DNA from: Klebsiella sp. BIGb0138
GTDB lineage: Bacteria; Pseudomonadota; Gammaproteobacteria; Enterobacterales; Enterobacteriaceae
Direction of reading: 5' to 3'
Length of the DNA: 64,000 bases
Assembly (NCBI RefSeq): GCF_004342285.1
Contig: NZ_SMCV01000006.1
Span: forward strand, 62,001-126,000
The position numbers and the translations under genes are program-made. This document shows positions 27,136-37,164 of this stretch, in pieces; position 1 is the stretch's first letter; the number at the start of each line of letters is the position of its first letter. The notes under the pieces are model-generated. The model was given only the letters and a program-made list of their open reading frames with translations, had not been told where the DNA came from and searched no databases.

Positions 27136-29028
27136 TTACATCACCAGGCGGCGAATGTCGCTCAGCATGTTGTTGATGATGGTGATAAAGCGCGCACCAT
27201 CAGCACCATCGATCACACGGTGGTCGAAGGACAGAGAGATTGGCATCATCAGACGCGGCACAAACTCTTTACCATTCCACACCGGCTCCATCGCGGATTT
27301 GGACACACCGAGGATAGCCACTTCCGGCGCGTTAACAATCGGCGCGAAGTGGGTTGTCCCCAGGCCGCCGATGCTGGAGATGGTGAAGCAACCGCCCTGC
27401 ATTTCGCCCGCAGTCAGCTTACCGTCACGCGCTTTCTTCGAGATCACCGTCAGTTCACGAGACAGCTCGGTAATGCTCTTCTTGTTCACGTCTTTAAATA
27501 CCGGAACAACCAGACCATTCGGCGTGTCAACCGCGACACCGATGTTGATGTATTTCTTCAGCGTCAGACGCTGCGCATCTTCAGACAGCGAGCTGTTGAA
27601 GCGCGGCATCTGCTCAAGCGCAGCGGCCACGGCTTTCATGATGAAGACAACCGGCGTGAATTTCACGTCCAGTTTACGCTTCTCAGCTTCAGCGTTCTGC
27701 TGCTTGCGGAAGGCTTCCAGATCGGTGATGTCGGTTTTGTCGAAGTGCGTAACGTGCGGGATCATCACCCAGTTACGGCTCAGGTTAGCACCAGAGATTT
27801 TCTGGATGCGACCCAGCTCGACTTCTTCCACTTCGCCAAACTTGCTGAAGTCCACTTTCGGCCATGGCAGCATGCCCGGCAGACCGCCGCCGGTCGCGGC
27901 GGCAGGTGCAGACTCAGCACGTTTAACCGCGTCTTTCACATACGCCTGAACGTCTTCGCGCAGGATACGACCTTTACGGCCAGAACCTTTCACTTTCGCC
28001 AGGTTAACGCCGAACTCGCGCGCCAGACGGCGAATCAGCGGAGTCGCGTGAACATAAGCGTCGTTTTCAGCGAACTCAGATTTGCCTTCGGCTTTCGCCG
28101 CCGGTGCTGCCGTTTTTGTCGCCGGAGCCGGTGCGCTAGCAGCAGGTGCCGGAGCAGCAGCAGCCGGAGCCGCGGCAGGCGCAGCGCCTTCCACTTCGAA
28201 GACCATAATCAGCGAGCCGGTGGACACTTTGTCGCCGGTGCTGATTTTGATTTCTTTCACGGTGCCCGCGAACGGCGCCGGAACTTCCATAGAGGCTTTG
28301 TCGCCTTCTACGGTGATCAGCGACTGCTCAGCGGCAACTTTATCGCCGACTTTGACCATCACTTCAGTGACTTCAACTTCGTCGCCGCCGATGTCCGGTA
28401 CATTAACGTCTTTCACGCCGGTTGCAGCAGGTGCCGCGGCAGCCGGTGCAGCAGCCTGCGCAGGTGCTGCCGGAGCAGCGGCGCCAGCCACTTCGAAGAC
28501 CATGATCAGCGAGCCGGTGGACACTTTGTCGCCGGTGTTGATTTTGATTTCTTTCACGGTGCCCGCGAACGGCGCCGGGACTTCCATAGAAGCTTTGTCG
28601 CCTTCTACGGTGATCAGCGACTGTTCAGCCGCAACGGTGTCGCCCACTTTGACCATGATCTCAGTGACTTCAACTTCGTCACCGCCGATATCCGGTACAT
28701 GAACCTCTTTTGCCGCTGCCGCAGCAGGTGCTGCTGCCGGTGCCGGTGCCGCTTCTTGCTTCTCTTCCTTCGCAGGTGCAGCGTCTGCTGCACCGTCGGC
28801 GGAATCGAAAATCATGATCAGTTTACCGGTCTCGGTTTTGTCGCCGACAGAGACTTTGATCTCTTTGACCACGCCTGCCTGCGGAGACGGGACTTCCATA
28901 GAGGCTTTGTCGCCTTCTACGGTGATCAGCGACTGTTCAGCTTCAACTTTGTCGCCAACTTTGACCAGGATTTCGGTGATTTCAACTTCATCTGCCCCGA
29001 TATCCGGTACGTTGATTTCGATAGCCAT
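27136..29028 (-). CDS. aceF: Pyruvate dehydrogenase E2, dihydrolipoyllysine acetyltransferase
   Basis: AceF forms the core of the pyruvate dehydrogenase complex. It has three lipoyl domains, each with GDKAS around the lipoylated Lys (residues ~41, 145 and 244), joined by Ala-Pro linkers. They are followed by the peripheral subunit-binding domain ([28 protein letters not shown]) and the acetyltransferase domain ending with the catalytic [12 protein letters not shown]. The length is 630 residues, the same as E. coli. Lipoyl domains 2 and 3 are nearly identical in DNA as well as protein. It lies 14 bases after aceE. Confidence 0.97.
   Translation of the reverse strand: MAIEINVPDIGADEVEITEILVKVGDKVEAEQSLITVEGDKASMEVPSPQAGVVKEIKVSVGDKTETGKLIMIFDSADGAADAAPAKEEKQEAAPAPAAAPAAAAAKEVHVPDIGGDEVEVTEIMVKVGDTVAAEQSLITVEGDKASMEVPAPFAGTVKEIKINTGDKVSTGSLIMVFEVAGAAAPAAPAQAAAPAAAAPAATGVKDVNVPDIGGDEVEVTEVMVKVGDKVAAEQSLITVEGDKASMEVPAPFAGTVKEIKISTGDKVSTGSLIMVFEVEGAAPAAAPAAAAPAPAASAPAPATKTAAPAAKAEGKSEFAENDAYVHATPLIRRLAREFGVNLAKVKGSGRKGRILREDVQAYVKDAVKRAESAPAAATGGGLPGMLPWPKVDFSKFGEVEEVELGRIQKISGANLSRNWVMIPHVTHFDKTDITDLEAFRKQQNAEAEKRKLDVKFTPVVFIMKAVAAALEQMPRFNSSLSEDAQRLTLKKYINIGVAVDTPNGLVVPVFKDVNKKSITELSRELTVISKKARDGKLTAGEMQGGCFTISSIGGLGTTHFAPIVNAPEVAILGVSKSAMEPVWNGKEFVPRLMMPISLSFDHRVIDGADGARFITIINNMLSDIRRLVM
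28191..28698. repeat. Near-identical DNA repeats encoding lipoyl domains 2 and 3
   Basis: About 210 bp beginning at 28191 is repeated at an offset of 297 bp (from 28488), exactly 99 codons. Most substitutions are single bases. The first lipoyl domain (about 28796-29010) is clearly more diverged. The similarity at synonymous positions suggests recent gene conversion or duplication. Confidence 0.75.
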
Positions 29029-29042
29029 TATTCTTTTACCTC

Positions 29043-31706
29043 TTACGCCAGACGCGGGTTAACTTTTTCTGCATCGATGTTGAATTTGATGATTGCATCG
29101 GCAACCACTTTCTTATCGATTTCACCACGTTTAGCCAGTTCGCCCAGCGCCGCTACAACCACATAGGAAGCATCAACTTCGAAGTGGTGACGCAGGTTCT
29201 CACGGCTGTCGGAACGACCGAAACCGTCAGTACCCAGTACGCGGTAGTCATCAGCCGGTACATAGGTACGGACCTGCTCGGCGAACAGTTTCATATAGTC
29301 GGTAGATGCAACGGCCGGCGCGTCGTTCATCACCTGAGCGATGTACGGTACACGCGGGGTTTCCAGCGGGTGCAGCATGTTCCAACGCTCGCAGTCCTGG
29401 CCATCACGCGCCAGTTCAGTGAACGAGGTCACGCTGTAGACGTCAGAACCTACGCCGTAGTCTTTCGCCAGGATCCCGGCTGCTTCACGGACGTGACGCA
29501 GGATCGAACCGGAGCCCAGCAGCTGAACTTTACCTTTGCTACCTTCGATGGTTTCGAGTTTGTAGATACCTTTACGGATACCTTCCTCGGCGCCTGCTGG
29601 CATCGCCGGCATGTGGTAGTTTTCATTCAGCGTGGTGATGTAGTAGTAAACGTTCTCTTGTTTCTCACCGTACATACGCTCCAGACCATCATGCATGATG
29701 ACCGCAACTTCGTACGCATAAGACGGATCGTAAGAGATACAGTTCGGGATAGTCAGAGACTGAATATGGCTGTGGCCATCTTCGTGCTGCAGACCTTCGC
29801 CGTTCAGCGTCGTACGACCGGAAGTGCCCCCTACCAGGAAGCCGCGAGCCTGCTGATCGCCAGCCTGCCAGCACAGGTCGCCGATACGCTGGAAACCGAA
29901 CATCGAGTAGTAGATGTAGAACGGGATCATCGGCAGGTTGTTGGTGCTGTAAGACGTTGCCGCCGCCAGCCAGGATGCGCCTGCGCCCAGTTCGTTGATA
30001 CCTTCCTGCAGGATCTGACCTTTCTCGTCTTCTTTATAGTAAGCAACCTGCTCACGGTCCTGCGGGGTGTACTGCTGACCGTTCGGGCTGTAGATACCGA
30101 TTTGACGGAACAGACCTTCCATACCGAAAGTACGCGCTTCATCGGCGATGATCGGCACCAGACGGTCTTTAATCGATTTGTTCTTCAGCATCACGTTCAG
30201 AGCACGAACGAAGGCAATGGTGGTAGAGATTTCTTTGTTCTGCTCTTCCAGCAGCGGGCCGAAATCTTCGAGGGTCGGCAGCTCCAGCTTCTCGGTGAAG
30301 TTAGGCTGACGGGTCGGCAGATAGCCGTGCAGTTTCTGACGCTGAGCGTGCAGATAGGTGTGCTCTTCGGAACCTTCCGGGAAGGTCACGTACGGCAGTT
30401 TTTCGATATCGGCATCGGCTACCGGGACGCTGAAACGATCGCGGACGTAGCGTACGCCGTCCATGTTCATTTTCTTCACCTGGTGAGCGATGTTTTTACC
30501 TTCAGCGGTGTCGCCCATGCCATACCCTTTAATGGTATGCGCCAGGATGACGGTCGCTTTGCCTTTGGTTTCCTGCGCTTTTTTCAGTGCAGCATAGACT
30601 TTCTTCGGATCGTGGCCGCCGCGGTTCAGGGCCCAGATCTGCTCGTCAGTCCAGTCAGCAACCAGCGCGGCGGTTTCCGGATATTTACCGAAGAAGTGCT
30701 CGCGAACGTAGGCGCCGTCTTTTGATTTAAAGGTCTGGTAGTCGCCGTCAACGGTTTCGTTCATCAGCTGAATCAGCTTGCCGCTGGTGTCTTTACGCAG
30801 CAGCTCATCCCAACGACCGCCCCAGATAACCTTGATAACGTTCCAGCCGGCACCGGCGAAGATGCCTTCCAGTTCGTTAATGATTTTGCCGTTACCGGTG
30901 ACCGGGCCGTCCAGACGCTGCAGGTTGCAGTTGATGACGAAGACCAGGTTATCCAGTTTTTCACGGGTAGCGATGGTGATCGCGCCTTTAGATTCCGGCT
31001 CGTCCATCTCGCCGTCGCCCAGGAAGGCGTAAACGGTTTGTTTCGAGGTGTCTTTCAGACCGCGGTGTTCCAGATACTTGAGGAATTTAGCCTGATAGAT
31101 AGCACCGATCGGGCCCAGACCCATGGATACGGTCGGGAACTGCCAGAATTCCGGCATCAGTTTCGGGTGCGGATAAGAAGACAGCCCCTTACCGTGAACT
31201 TCCTGACGGAAGTTGTTCATCTGCTCTTCAGTCAGACGGCCTTCGAGGAACGCACGCGCGTATACGCCCGGGGAGATGTGGCCCTGGAAGTAAACCAGAT
31301 CGCCGCCATCCTGCTCGTTGCGGGCGCGGAAGAAGTGGTTGAAGCAGACTTCGTAGAAGGTCGCGGAGGACTGGAAGGAAGCCATGTGGCCGCCCAGTTC
31401 GAGATCTTTTTTCGATGCGCGCAGAACGGTCATGATGGCGTTCCAACGAATCGCAGAACGAATTCGGCGTTCCAGATCCAGATTACCCGGGTATTCCGGT
31501 TCATCTTCAACGGCAATAGTGTTGACGTAACTGCCCGTAGATGTGCCAGCAGCAACCTGTACCCCGCCTTTGCGGGCTTCAGAAAGGAGTTGGTCAATCA
31601 GATACTGAGCACGCTCAACACCTTCTTCACGGATGACCGATTCGATCGCCTGTAGCCAGTCGCGAGTTTCGATCGGATCCACGTCATTTGGTAAACGTTC
31701 TGACAT
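29043..31706 (-). CDS. aceE: Pyruvate dehydrogenase E1 component (homodimeric)
   Basis: AceE uses thiamine diphosphate to decarboxylate pyruvate and acetylate the lipoyl groups of AceF. The ThDP-binding segment [10 protein letters not shown]...[14 protein letters not shown] is visible in the N-terminal third. The 887-residue length equals E. coli AceE. It is transcribed with aceF and lpd, downstream of pdhR. Confidence 0.97.
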   Translation of the reverse strand: MSERLPNDVDPIETRDWLQAIESVIREEGVERAQYLIDQLLSEARKGGVQVAAGTSTGSYVNTIAVEDEPEYPGNLDLERRIRSAIRWNAIMTVLRASKKDLELGGHMASFQSSATFYEVCFNHFFRARNEQDGGDLVYFQGHISPGVYARAFLEGRLTEEQMNNFRQEVHGKGLSSYPHPKLMPEFWQFPTVSMGLGPIGAIYQAKFLKYLEHRGLKDTSKQTVYAFLGDGEMDEPESKGAITIATREKLDNLVFVINCNLQRLDGPVTGNGKIINELEGIFAGAGWNVIKVIWGGRWDELLRKDTSGKLIQLMNETVDGDYQTFKSKDGAYVREHFFGKYPETAALVADWTDEQIWALNRGGHDPKKVYAALKKAQETKGKATVILAHTIKGYGMGDTAEGKNIAHQVKKMNMDGVRYVRDRFSVPVADADIEKLPYVTFPEGSEEHTYLHAQRQKLHGYLPTRQPNFTEKLELPTLEDFGPLLEEQNKEISTTIAFVRALNVMLKNKSIKDRLVPIIADEARTFGMEGLFRQIGIYSPNGQQYTPQDREQVAYYKEDEKGQILQEGINELGAGASWLAAATSYSTNNLPMIPFYIYYSMFGFQRIGDLCWQAGDQQARGFLVGGTSGRTTLNGEGLQHEDGHSHIQSLTIPNCISYDPSYAYEVAVIMHDGLERMYGEKQENVYYYITTLNENYHMPAMPAGAEEGIRKGIYKLETIEGSKGKVQLLGSGSILRHVREAAGILAKDYGVGSDVYSVTSFTELARDGQDCERWNMLHPLETPRVPYIAQVMNDAPAVASTDYMKLFAEQVRTYVPADDYRVLGTDGFGRSDSRENLRHHFEVDASYVVVAALGELAKRGEIDKKVVADAIIKFNIDAEKVNPRLA

Positions 31707-31771
31707 GGGGGTTATTCCTTATCTATCTAATCGTTGATTAATCTGGAACCTGTCCCATTGCACTCTTTGCC

Positions 31772-31890
31772 CGTCATACTTCGGATTGTCTCATTGTTGG
31801 CTTCTCGTCCTCCCCCCAGTCACAGAGTTAACTATGCTCCCGGGGATTCCGACGCTTGCCGCCGCGATACAAGCCGAATTATTTAGGGCT
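31772..31890. repeat. Degenerate ERIC repeat between pdhR and aceE
   Basis: The core CCCCCCAGTCAC then TATGCTCCCGGGGATTC, followed by GCTTGCCGCC and CGAATTATTTAGGG, aligns with the ERIC consensus and with the copy before lpd. The left side is more diverged (TTGTTGGCTTCTCG in place of the usual CGTTGGCTGCGCTCG). It lies inside the pdh operon and would be transcribed. Confidence 0.75.
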
Positions 31891-31954
31891 GCTGAAACTA
31901 AAAGCGCAATAAGACAGGTTCTGCGTTTAGTTGCCGCGCTCTAAAAAATGGCGC

Positions 31955-32734
31955 TTAAGAACCGGAGTTCTCATCTTTCCGTTGCTGTAAACGGCGCAGT
32001 GAGCGTTCTCGACGACTTTCCTCACGGCTACGATCCAGCAAAATTTCTTCAATGAACGCCAGGTGGCGATGCGACGCTTCACGCGCCTGCTCCGGCTCCC
32101 CGGCGATTATCGCCTCGAAAATACGAGTACGATGATTGCTGACCTGTGGGAGCATTTCCCGACGGGCGTACAACAATTCAAAGTTCTGACGAACGTTTTG
32201 CGCGAGCATCGGCTCCATGCAGCGTAGCAGATGGAGCAGCACGACATTATGCGCCGCTTCGGTGACGGCAATTTGATACTGGACGACGGCATCGGATTCG
32301 GCGTCAAGATCGCCGGACTGCTGAGCCCGTTCGATAGCCTGATGCAGCTCGCGAATACGTTCGCGGTCGGCATCATTGCTGCGTAGCGCCGCGTAATAAG
32401 CCGCGATGCCTTCCAGCGCGTGACGGGTTTCCAGCAGGTCAAATTGGGATTCAGGGTGATCGGACAGTAGCTCTACCAGCGGGTCGCTGAAGCTCTGCCA
32501 CAGGCTGCTTTGTACAAAAGTTCCACCGCCCTGGCGACGAAGCAACAGGCCCTTGGCTTCGAGGCGTTGAATCGCCTCACGCAGCGAGGGACGGGAAACG
32601 TCGAACTGTTTGGCCAGTTCGCGTTCAGGCGGGAGTTTTTCACCGGGGCGTAAGGTCCCCTCAAGGATTAAAAACTCAAGCTGCTGCTCTATCACATCGG
32701 ATAGTTTTGGTTGGCGGATTTTGCTGTAGGCCAT
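31955..32734 (-). CDS. pdhR: Pyruvate-responsive GntR-family repressor PdhR
   Basis: PdhR represses the pdh operon and respiratory genes until pyruvate binds. The GntR winged helix ([35 protein letters not shown]) occupies the N-terminal third and an FCD-type sensor domain the rest. ATG 32734 ([11 protein letters not shown]) fits the E. coli N-terminus, giving 259 residues, slightly longer at the C-terminus than E. coli (254). A perfect PdhR box lies about 30 bases upstream, consistent with autoregulation. Confidence 0.95.
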   Translation of the reverse strand: MAYSKIRQPKLSDVIEQQLEFLILEGTLRPGEKLPPERELAKQFDVSRPSLREAIQRLEAKGLLLRRQGGGTFVQSSLWQSFSDPLVELLSDHPESQFDLLETRHALEGIAAYYAALRSNDADRERIRELHQAIERAQQSGDLDAESDAVVQYQIAVTEAAHNVVLLHLLRCMEPMLAQNVRQNFELLYARREMLPQVSNHRTRIFEAIIAGEPEQAREASHRHLAFIEEILLDRSREESRRERSLRRLQQRKDENSGS

Positions 32735-32764
32735 ATTCCCTGTCTCTGCCATTAGCCCGTAGTC

Positions 32765-32781
32765 AATTGGTCTTACCAATT
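32765..32781. promoter_or_regulatory. PdhR operator
   Basis: AATTGGTCTTACCAATT is a perfect dyad matching the known PdhR box AATTGGT-N3-ACCAATT, placed just upstream of the pdhR coding sequence. Confidence 0.9.
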
Positions 32782-33380
32782 CGCAGTTCGTATCGGTAAA
32801 GTAACAAAGTATTCACCTTCTGTCCATACAGGTTTTGATTGAAATCAGTAAACCACGCACATTTTAACAACCTTACAGAAATAACATTTCAGAATTGTAA
32901 CTTCACACAAATGATGCATTTACCCAATAAGAGGTAGCGTTAACCTTTATGAAACGAAAAGTTACGCTATCTGAACCGATTCAACTCAGAAAAACATGGT
33001 TTTTTATTCTATCCAAGTGAATAAAAAACCAATTCAACCATTCCCTCCTGAGCCGCGGGCCATTTACAAATGGTTTCTTTTTGTTCGCTTCGTCATCACC
33101 CCTTCATAAAGCAGGTGCATTCGCTGGCGCTTATCACTATTCTCCATGAGACGAAAGGCCTTTTGATGATTTTATATTTCGCCTTGCGTAAAGTAATTAA
33201 TACGGAAACGGAATTTCGTAATTACACCCACACAACAATATGTAAGCTGAATACCTCAGGACTGCGCGGACCAAAGCTCCCTTGAATATTGATAGCTATG
33301 CTATCTCTGGCAGGGACAGACCACGAAGCAGCAGCCTGAAGGATGACGCGTATAAACATAATAACCACACACGAGGTTTC
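32782..33380. other. pdhR-aroP divergent intergenic region
   Basis: About 600 bases hold the pdhR and aroP promoters. The stretch is AT-rich compared with its neighbours. CCATTTACAAATGG at 33060-33073 is a perfect palindrome. I looked for the TyrR pattern TGTAAA-N6-TTTACA, which controls aroP in E. coli, and found no convincing copy. Short reading frames here lack ribosome binding sites and family resemblance, so I call no gene. Confidence 0.5.
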
Positions 33381-34754
33381 ATGATGGAAGGTCAACAGCA
33401 TGGCGATCGGCTCAAGCGCGGCCTGAAAAACCGCCATATTCAGCTTATTGCCCTGGGCGGTGCGATCGGCACCGGCCTGTTTCTGGGCAGCGCATCCGTT
33501 ATTCAATCCGCGGGTCCGGGCATCATTCTGGGCTATGCAATCGCCGGTTTTATCGCCTTCCTGATCATGCGTCAGCTGGGTGAGATGGTCGTAGAAGAAC
33601 CTGTGGCAGGGTCATTCAGTCATTTCGCCTATAAATACTGGGGGGGTTTTGCCGGCTTTGCCTCCGGCTGGAACTACTGGGTGCTGTACGTTCTGGTGGC
33701 CATGGCCGAGCTGACCGCCGTCGGGAAATATATCCAGTTCTGGTGGCCAGAGATCCCGACCTGGGTTTCCGCCGCCGTGTTCTTTATCGCCATCAACGCC
33801 ATCAACCTGACCAACGTCAAAGTGTTTGGTGAAATGGAGTTCTGGTTCGCCATTATTAAAGTGGTCGCCGTCGTGGCGATGATTCTTTTCGGCGGCTGGC
33901 TGCTGTTCAGCGGCAACGGCGGCCCGCAGGCCACCGTTCGTAACCTGTGGGATCAGGGCGGCTTTCTCCCGCATGGCTTCACCGGGCTGGTGATGATGAT
34001 GGCCATCATCATGTTCTCGTTTGGCGGTCTTGAGCTGGTGGGGATTACTGCCGCAGAGGCGGATAACCCGGAGCAGAGCATTCCCAAAGCCACCAATCAG
34101 GTTATCTACCGCATTCTGATTTTCTATGTCGGCTCGCTGGCGGTTCTGCTTTCACTGCTGCCGTGGACGCGCGTAACCGCGGATACCAGCCCCTTCGTTC
34201 TGATCTTCCACGAGCTGGGTGATACCTTCGTGGCTAACGCGCTCAACGTGGTGGTGCTGACCGCGGCGCTTTCCGTGTACAACAGCTGCGTATATTGCAA
34301 CAGCCGTATGCTGTTTGGCCTGGCTCAACAGGGCAACGCGCCGAAAGCGCTGATGAGCGTCGACAAACGCGGCGTACCGGTCAACACGATTCTGGTCTCT
34401 GCGGTGGTCACCGCCCTGTGCGTACTGATTAACTACCTGGCGCCGGAGTCGGCGTTTGGCCTGTTGATGGCGCTGGTGGTCTCGGCGCTGGTGATTAACT
34501 GGGCGATGATTAGCCTGGCGCATATCAAGTTCCGTCGCGCAAAACAGCAGCAGGGCGTGATCTCTCGCTTCCCGGCGCTGTTTTACCCGGTCGGTAACTG
34601 GGTCTGCCTGCTGTTCATGGTGGCGGTGCTGGTGATTATGCTGATGACCCCAGGCATGGCGATTTCCGTTTACCTGATCCCGGTATGGATTGCGGTTTTG
34701 GGTATCGGCTATCTGTTTAAACAGAAAAACGCCGGCACGGTAAAAGTCCATTAG
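33381..34754 (+). CDS. aroP: General aromatic amino acid permease
   Basis: AroP imports phenylalanine, tyrosine and tryptophan with protons. The 457-residue amino acid permease has twelve predicted membrane segments, with the family signature in the first helix (LIALGGAIGTGLFLGSASVI) and the conserved MFSFGGLELVGITAAEA segment. The second methionine codon of MMEGQQ could also start it; GAGG lies just upstream of 33381. The reading frame extends further upstream without support. Confidence 0.96.
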   Translation: MMEGQQHGDRLKRGLKNRHIQLIALGGAIGTGLFLGSASVIQSAGPGIILGYAIAGFIAFLIMRQLGEMVVEEPVAGSFSHFAYKYWGGFAGFASGWNYWVLYVLVAMAELTAVGKYIQFWWPEIPTWVSAAVFFIAINAINLTNVKVFGEMEFWFAIIKVVAVVAMILFGGWLLFSGNGGPQATVRNLWDQGGFLPHGFTGLVMMMAIIMFSFGGLELVGITAAEADNPEQSIPKATNQVIYRILIFYVGSLAVLLSLLPWTRVTADTSPFVLIFHELGDTFVANALNVVVLTAALSVYNSCVYCNSRMLFGLAQQGNAPKALMSVDKRGVPVNTILVSAVVTALCVLINYLAPESAFGLLMALVVSALVINWAMISLAHIKFRRAKQQQGVISRFPALFYPVGNWVCLLFMVAVLVIMLMTPGMAISVYLIPVWIAVLGIGYLFKQKNAGTVKVH

Positions 34755-34764
34755 TCCTTCTCCA

Positions 34765-34792
34765 CGCTCTGTACCTCATTGGGTACAGAGCG
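34765..34792 (+). terminator. aroP terminator
   Basis: CGCTCTGTACC and GGTACAGAGCG form a perfect 11-bp stem, ten bases after the aroP stop. Only a short T run follows. Confidence 0.7.
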
Positions 34793-34858
34793 TTCACCCT
34801 CCGCCAAAAGTGATGTACCATCCTGTCGTTACCGTAGACAAAAGGACCAGGGTGGCCA

Positions 34859-35899
34859 ATGAAAAAAAACCTCACTATCAAGGATATTGCCGAGCTGGCT
34901 AACGTCTCTATCGCCACCGTTTCGCGGGTTCTCAACAAAAATAGCTGGGTGTCTGACAAAACGCGCGCCAAAGTACAAAAGGTGATCGACGAACACCAGT
35001 TCAGCCCTAACCTGATGGCACGCAGCATGATTTCTCGCAAGAGTATGACGCTGGCGATTGTGGTATCCGATATTACCAACCCCTACTTTGCCACTCTGGT
35101 TGAGCAGATTGAAAAGTCCTGTCTGCAGGCCGGATACAAAATTGTCCTGTTTGATACCCAATCAGCAAACAAGCGCAGTGGCCCGGAGCCAATCGTCGCT
35201 GAAGACCAGATCTTCAGCAGTATTATCGATAGCCAGCTCGACGGCGTCATTATTCTCGGCGGTAATATCGACTACCTGACCATTCCAGACGGCTATCTTG
35301 AAGGTTTACAAAAGCTTATTGCAGTACTGCCGGTGCTCGTCGTTGGTCGTAAACTCGCACGCTACCACTACACCTGCCTGCAGCGAGATCAGGTCAATTG
35401 TGTCATCATGATCGCCCGCTATCTGCTGGAAAAAGGCTATCGCGACCTCGCATTTATCGGCGGATCCTCCGGCGTATATATGACCGGCCAGCGTATCGGC
35501 GCCTTTCTGCAGACTCTGGAGGAAGCGGGAATCCCGGCAAAGTCAGTGCCGATCGTCGAGACCAACTTCTACCCACAGCACGGGTATCAGGCCGTAGAGC
35601 AGCTGCTGAAATCCGGCCGCCCCCTACCCCAGGCGCTGCTGGCGATCAACGATCGCGTGGCGATGGGGGCCATCCGCGCCTTGAAAGATCATAAACTGTC
35701 GGTTCCTGATGATATTGCCGTCGCCAGCTGTGAATATTTCCCCGGTAGCGAATATTTCATCCCGCGTATCACCACCGTCGATCATAAAAATAACGAACTT
35801 GGTCAACAGGTTATTAATCAAATGATGATGCTGTTGCAGGATAGGTTGCCTGAATCCACTCCGATTACTCCTCTGCTTCTACCCGCGGAATCCGCCTAA
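34859..35899 (+). CDS. LacI-family transcriptional regulator of the PTS/SIS cluster
   Basis: The N-terminal LacI helix-turn-helix is plain (LTIKDIAELANVSIATVSRVLNK, residues 5-27), followed by the hinge helix and a periplasmic-binding-like sensor domain (LAIVVSDITNPYFATLVEQIE, LDGVIILGG, LAFIGG). The length is 346 residues. It precedes a SIS-domain protein and a PTS permease on the same strand, and a perfect LacI-type operator lies before those genes. It is very likely their repressor. The inducing sugar phosphate is not known. Confidence 0.9.
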   Translation: MKKNLTIKDIAELANVSIATVSRVLNKNSWVSDKTRAKVQKVIDEHQFSPNLMARSMISRKSMTLAIVVSDITNPYFATLVEQIEKSCLQAGYKIVLFDTQSANKRSGPEPIVAEDQIFSSIIDSQLDGVIILGGNIDYLTIPDGYLEGLQKLIAVLPVLVVGRKLARYHYTCLQRDQVNCVIMIARYLLEKGYRDLAFIGGSSGVYMTGQRIGAFLQTLEEAGIPAKSVPIVETNFYPQHGYQAVEQLLKSGRPLPQALLAINDRVAMGAIRALKDHKLSVPDDIAVASCEYFPGSEYFIPRITTVDHKNNELGQQVINQMMMLLQDRLPESTPITPLLLPAESA

Positions 35900-35967
35900 T
35901 TGTCGACCGGCTGCAACCCGGCCGGATAAAAAATCAAGATCATCATCACAGATAACAATCAACAAAA

Positions 35968-35996
35968 TTGACGGTTAATTTTATTTCATAATATTT
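35968..35996 (+). promoter_or_regulatory. Promoter of the SIS/PTS genes
   Basis: -35 TTGACG (35968-35973) and -10 ATATTT (35991-35996) with a 17-base spacer lie directly before the operator at 35998. The region is strongly AT-rich. Confidence 0.55.
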
Positions 35997-35997
35997 T

Positions 35998-36015
35998 ACT
36001 GAAAACGTTTTCAGT
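35998..36015. promoter_or_regulatory. LacI-type operator of the SIS/PTS genes
   Basis: ACTGAAAACGTTTTCAGT is a perfect 18-bp palindrome with the central CG typical of LacI-family sites. It would overlap the transcription start, a classic repressor position. Confidence 0.8.
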
Positions 36016-36051
36016 TTTTTTTCCCCCATATCCCCATAGCGGAGCGACCCA

Positions 36052-37122
36052 ATGAAACCCACGATGATGACCTATATCCACGAAGAGCAGGCCACGCTTG
36101 CGCATATTCTGGATAACTATCCGCAGAATATTCCGGCCATCGCCGACGACAGCGAGTGGCTGATTCTGGCGACCGGCTCCAGCGTAAACGCCGCCGTCAG
36201 CGCTAAGTATTACATCGAAAGTCTCTCCGCCGTGCGCGTCAGCATCGCCGAACCATTCCACTATCAGCATTTTGAAAAACACAACCCGGCAGTCCGCACC
36301 GTCGTCGCCGTTTCCCAGAGCGGAGAAAGCACCTCAACCCTGCACGCCCTGGCGGCGCTAAAGCAGCAGTTCCCGGTCAATACCCTAGGTGTAACCAGCA
36401 AACCGCAAAGCGAACTCGCCAGAACTGCCGATCGCCTTGTGCTACTGGATATCGGTGAAGAACGTGTCGGCTACGTCACCAAGGGTTATGTTGCGACGAT
36501 CCTGACGCTGATGCTAATGGGCCTGCGCCATGCCCGGAGCATTGATGCCATTGATGAAGCCTGTGAACAGCGGGAACTGAAGATGCTGCGTGAGGCGGTA
36601 GGTGCAATCCCGACCATTATCGAGGCGACCGAAATTTTCTTCCGCCGCTGGCACGACGATCTGGTCTCGTCCCCACGTTTCACCAGTATCGGCTATGGTC
36701 CGGCGGTCGGGGTATGCATGGAGATGGCAACCAAATTCACCGAGACCGTGCGCGTACCGTCACAGGGAATTGAGATGGAAGTGTTTATGCATGGACCATA
36801 TTTTGAAATTAATTCGCAGCATCGTCTGTTTTTCCTCGATGTACCGGGCATCGCTCGCGAACGTCTGCTGCTACTGCGCCAATACGAACAGCGGCATACC
36901 GCCTCAGTCTATACCGTCACTCCGGGCGAAAGCGACGATCCACATACCCTGGCGCTGGGTATCAACGTTCCGGAAACCGTGGCGCCACTGCTGCTGATCG
37001 TCCCGTTCCAAATCCTCGCACACCATATTGCCGAAGCAAAAGGCAATAACTTGCCACAGCGTATCTTTACCGACTTCGGCGTGGCCGTAAAAAGCAAAAC
37101 CAAACCAGGCGATTACGCCTGA
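36052..37122 (+). CDS. SIS-domain protein, GlmS/FrlB-like sugar-phosphate isomerase or deglycase
   Basis: This 356-residue protein has two SIS domains. The first shows LILATGSSVNAAVSAKYYIE and VVAVSQSGESTSTL, binding sites for a phosphosugar. The second carries EMEVFMHGPYFEI, like the E-x-x-HGP of the GlmS isomerase and FrlB deglycase families, whose Glu and His are catalytic. The cofactor-free amino-sugar or Amadori-type reaction is inferred from this resemblance. It lies between a LacI-type regulator and a PTS permease, so it probably acts on the sugar phosphate the permease delivers. The exact substrate is unknown. Confidence 0.82.
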   Translation: MKPTMMTYIHEEQATLAHILDNYPQNIPAIADDSEWLILATGSSVNAAVSAKYYIESLSAVRVSIAEPFHYQHFEKHNPAVRTVVAVSQSGESTSTLHALAALKQQFPVNTLGVTSKPQSELARTADRLVLLDIGEERVGYVTKGYVATILTLMLMGLRHARSIDAIDEACEQRELKMLREAVGAIPTIIEATEIFFRRWHDDLVSSPRFTSIGYGPAVGVCMEMATKFTETVRVPSQGIEMEVFMHGPYFEINSQHRLFFLDVPGIARERLLLLRQYEQRHTASVYTVTPGESDDPHTLALGINVPETVAPLLLIVPFQILAHHIAEAKGNNLPQRIFTDFGVAVKSKTKPGDYA

Positions 37123-37164
37123 TCTACAGCCTGTACCCTACCTATTTCTATAAGGTGCCTCGTT

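Noticed and set aside
28082-28702. Alanine/serine-rich plus-strand frame with apparent repeats
   Set aside because: It is a shadow of the aceF Ala-Pro linkers and lipoyl repeats; the repetition comes from aceF.
27220-29166. Long open frame of 648 codons on the plus strand across aceF
   Set aside because: It lies opposite aceF, is full of Arg, Phe and His from the reverse of Ala-Pro and Lys-Glu codons, and shows no family resemblance. aceF on the minus strand is certain.
33070-33285. Small plus-strand frame of 71 codons before aroP, considered as a leader peptide
   Set aside because: It lacks a good ribosome binding site, has no run of aromatic codons next to a terminator, and no attenuator hairpin follows.
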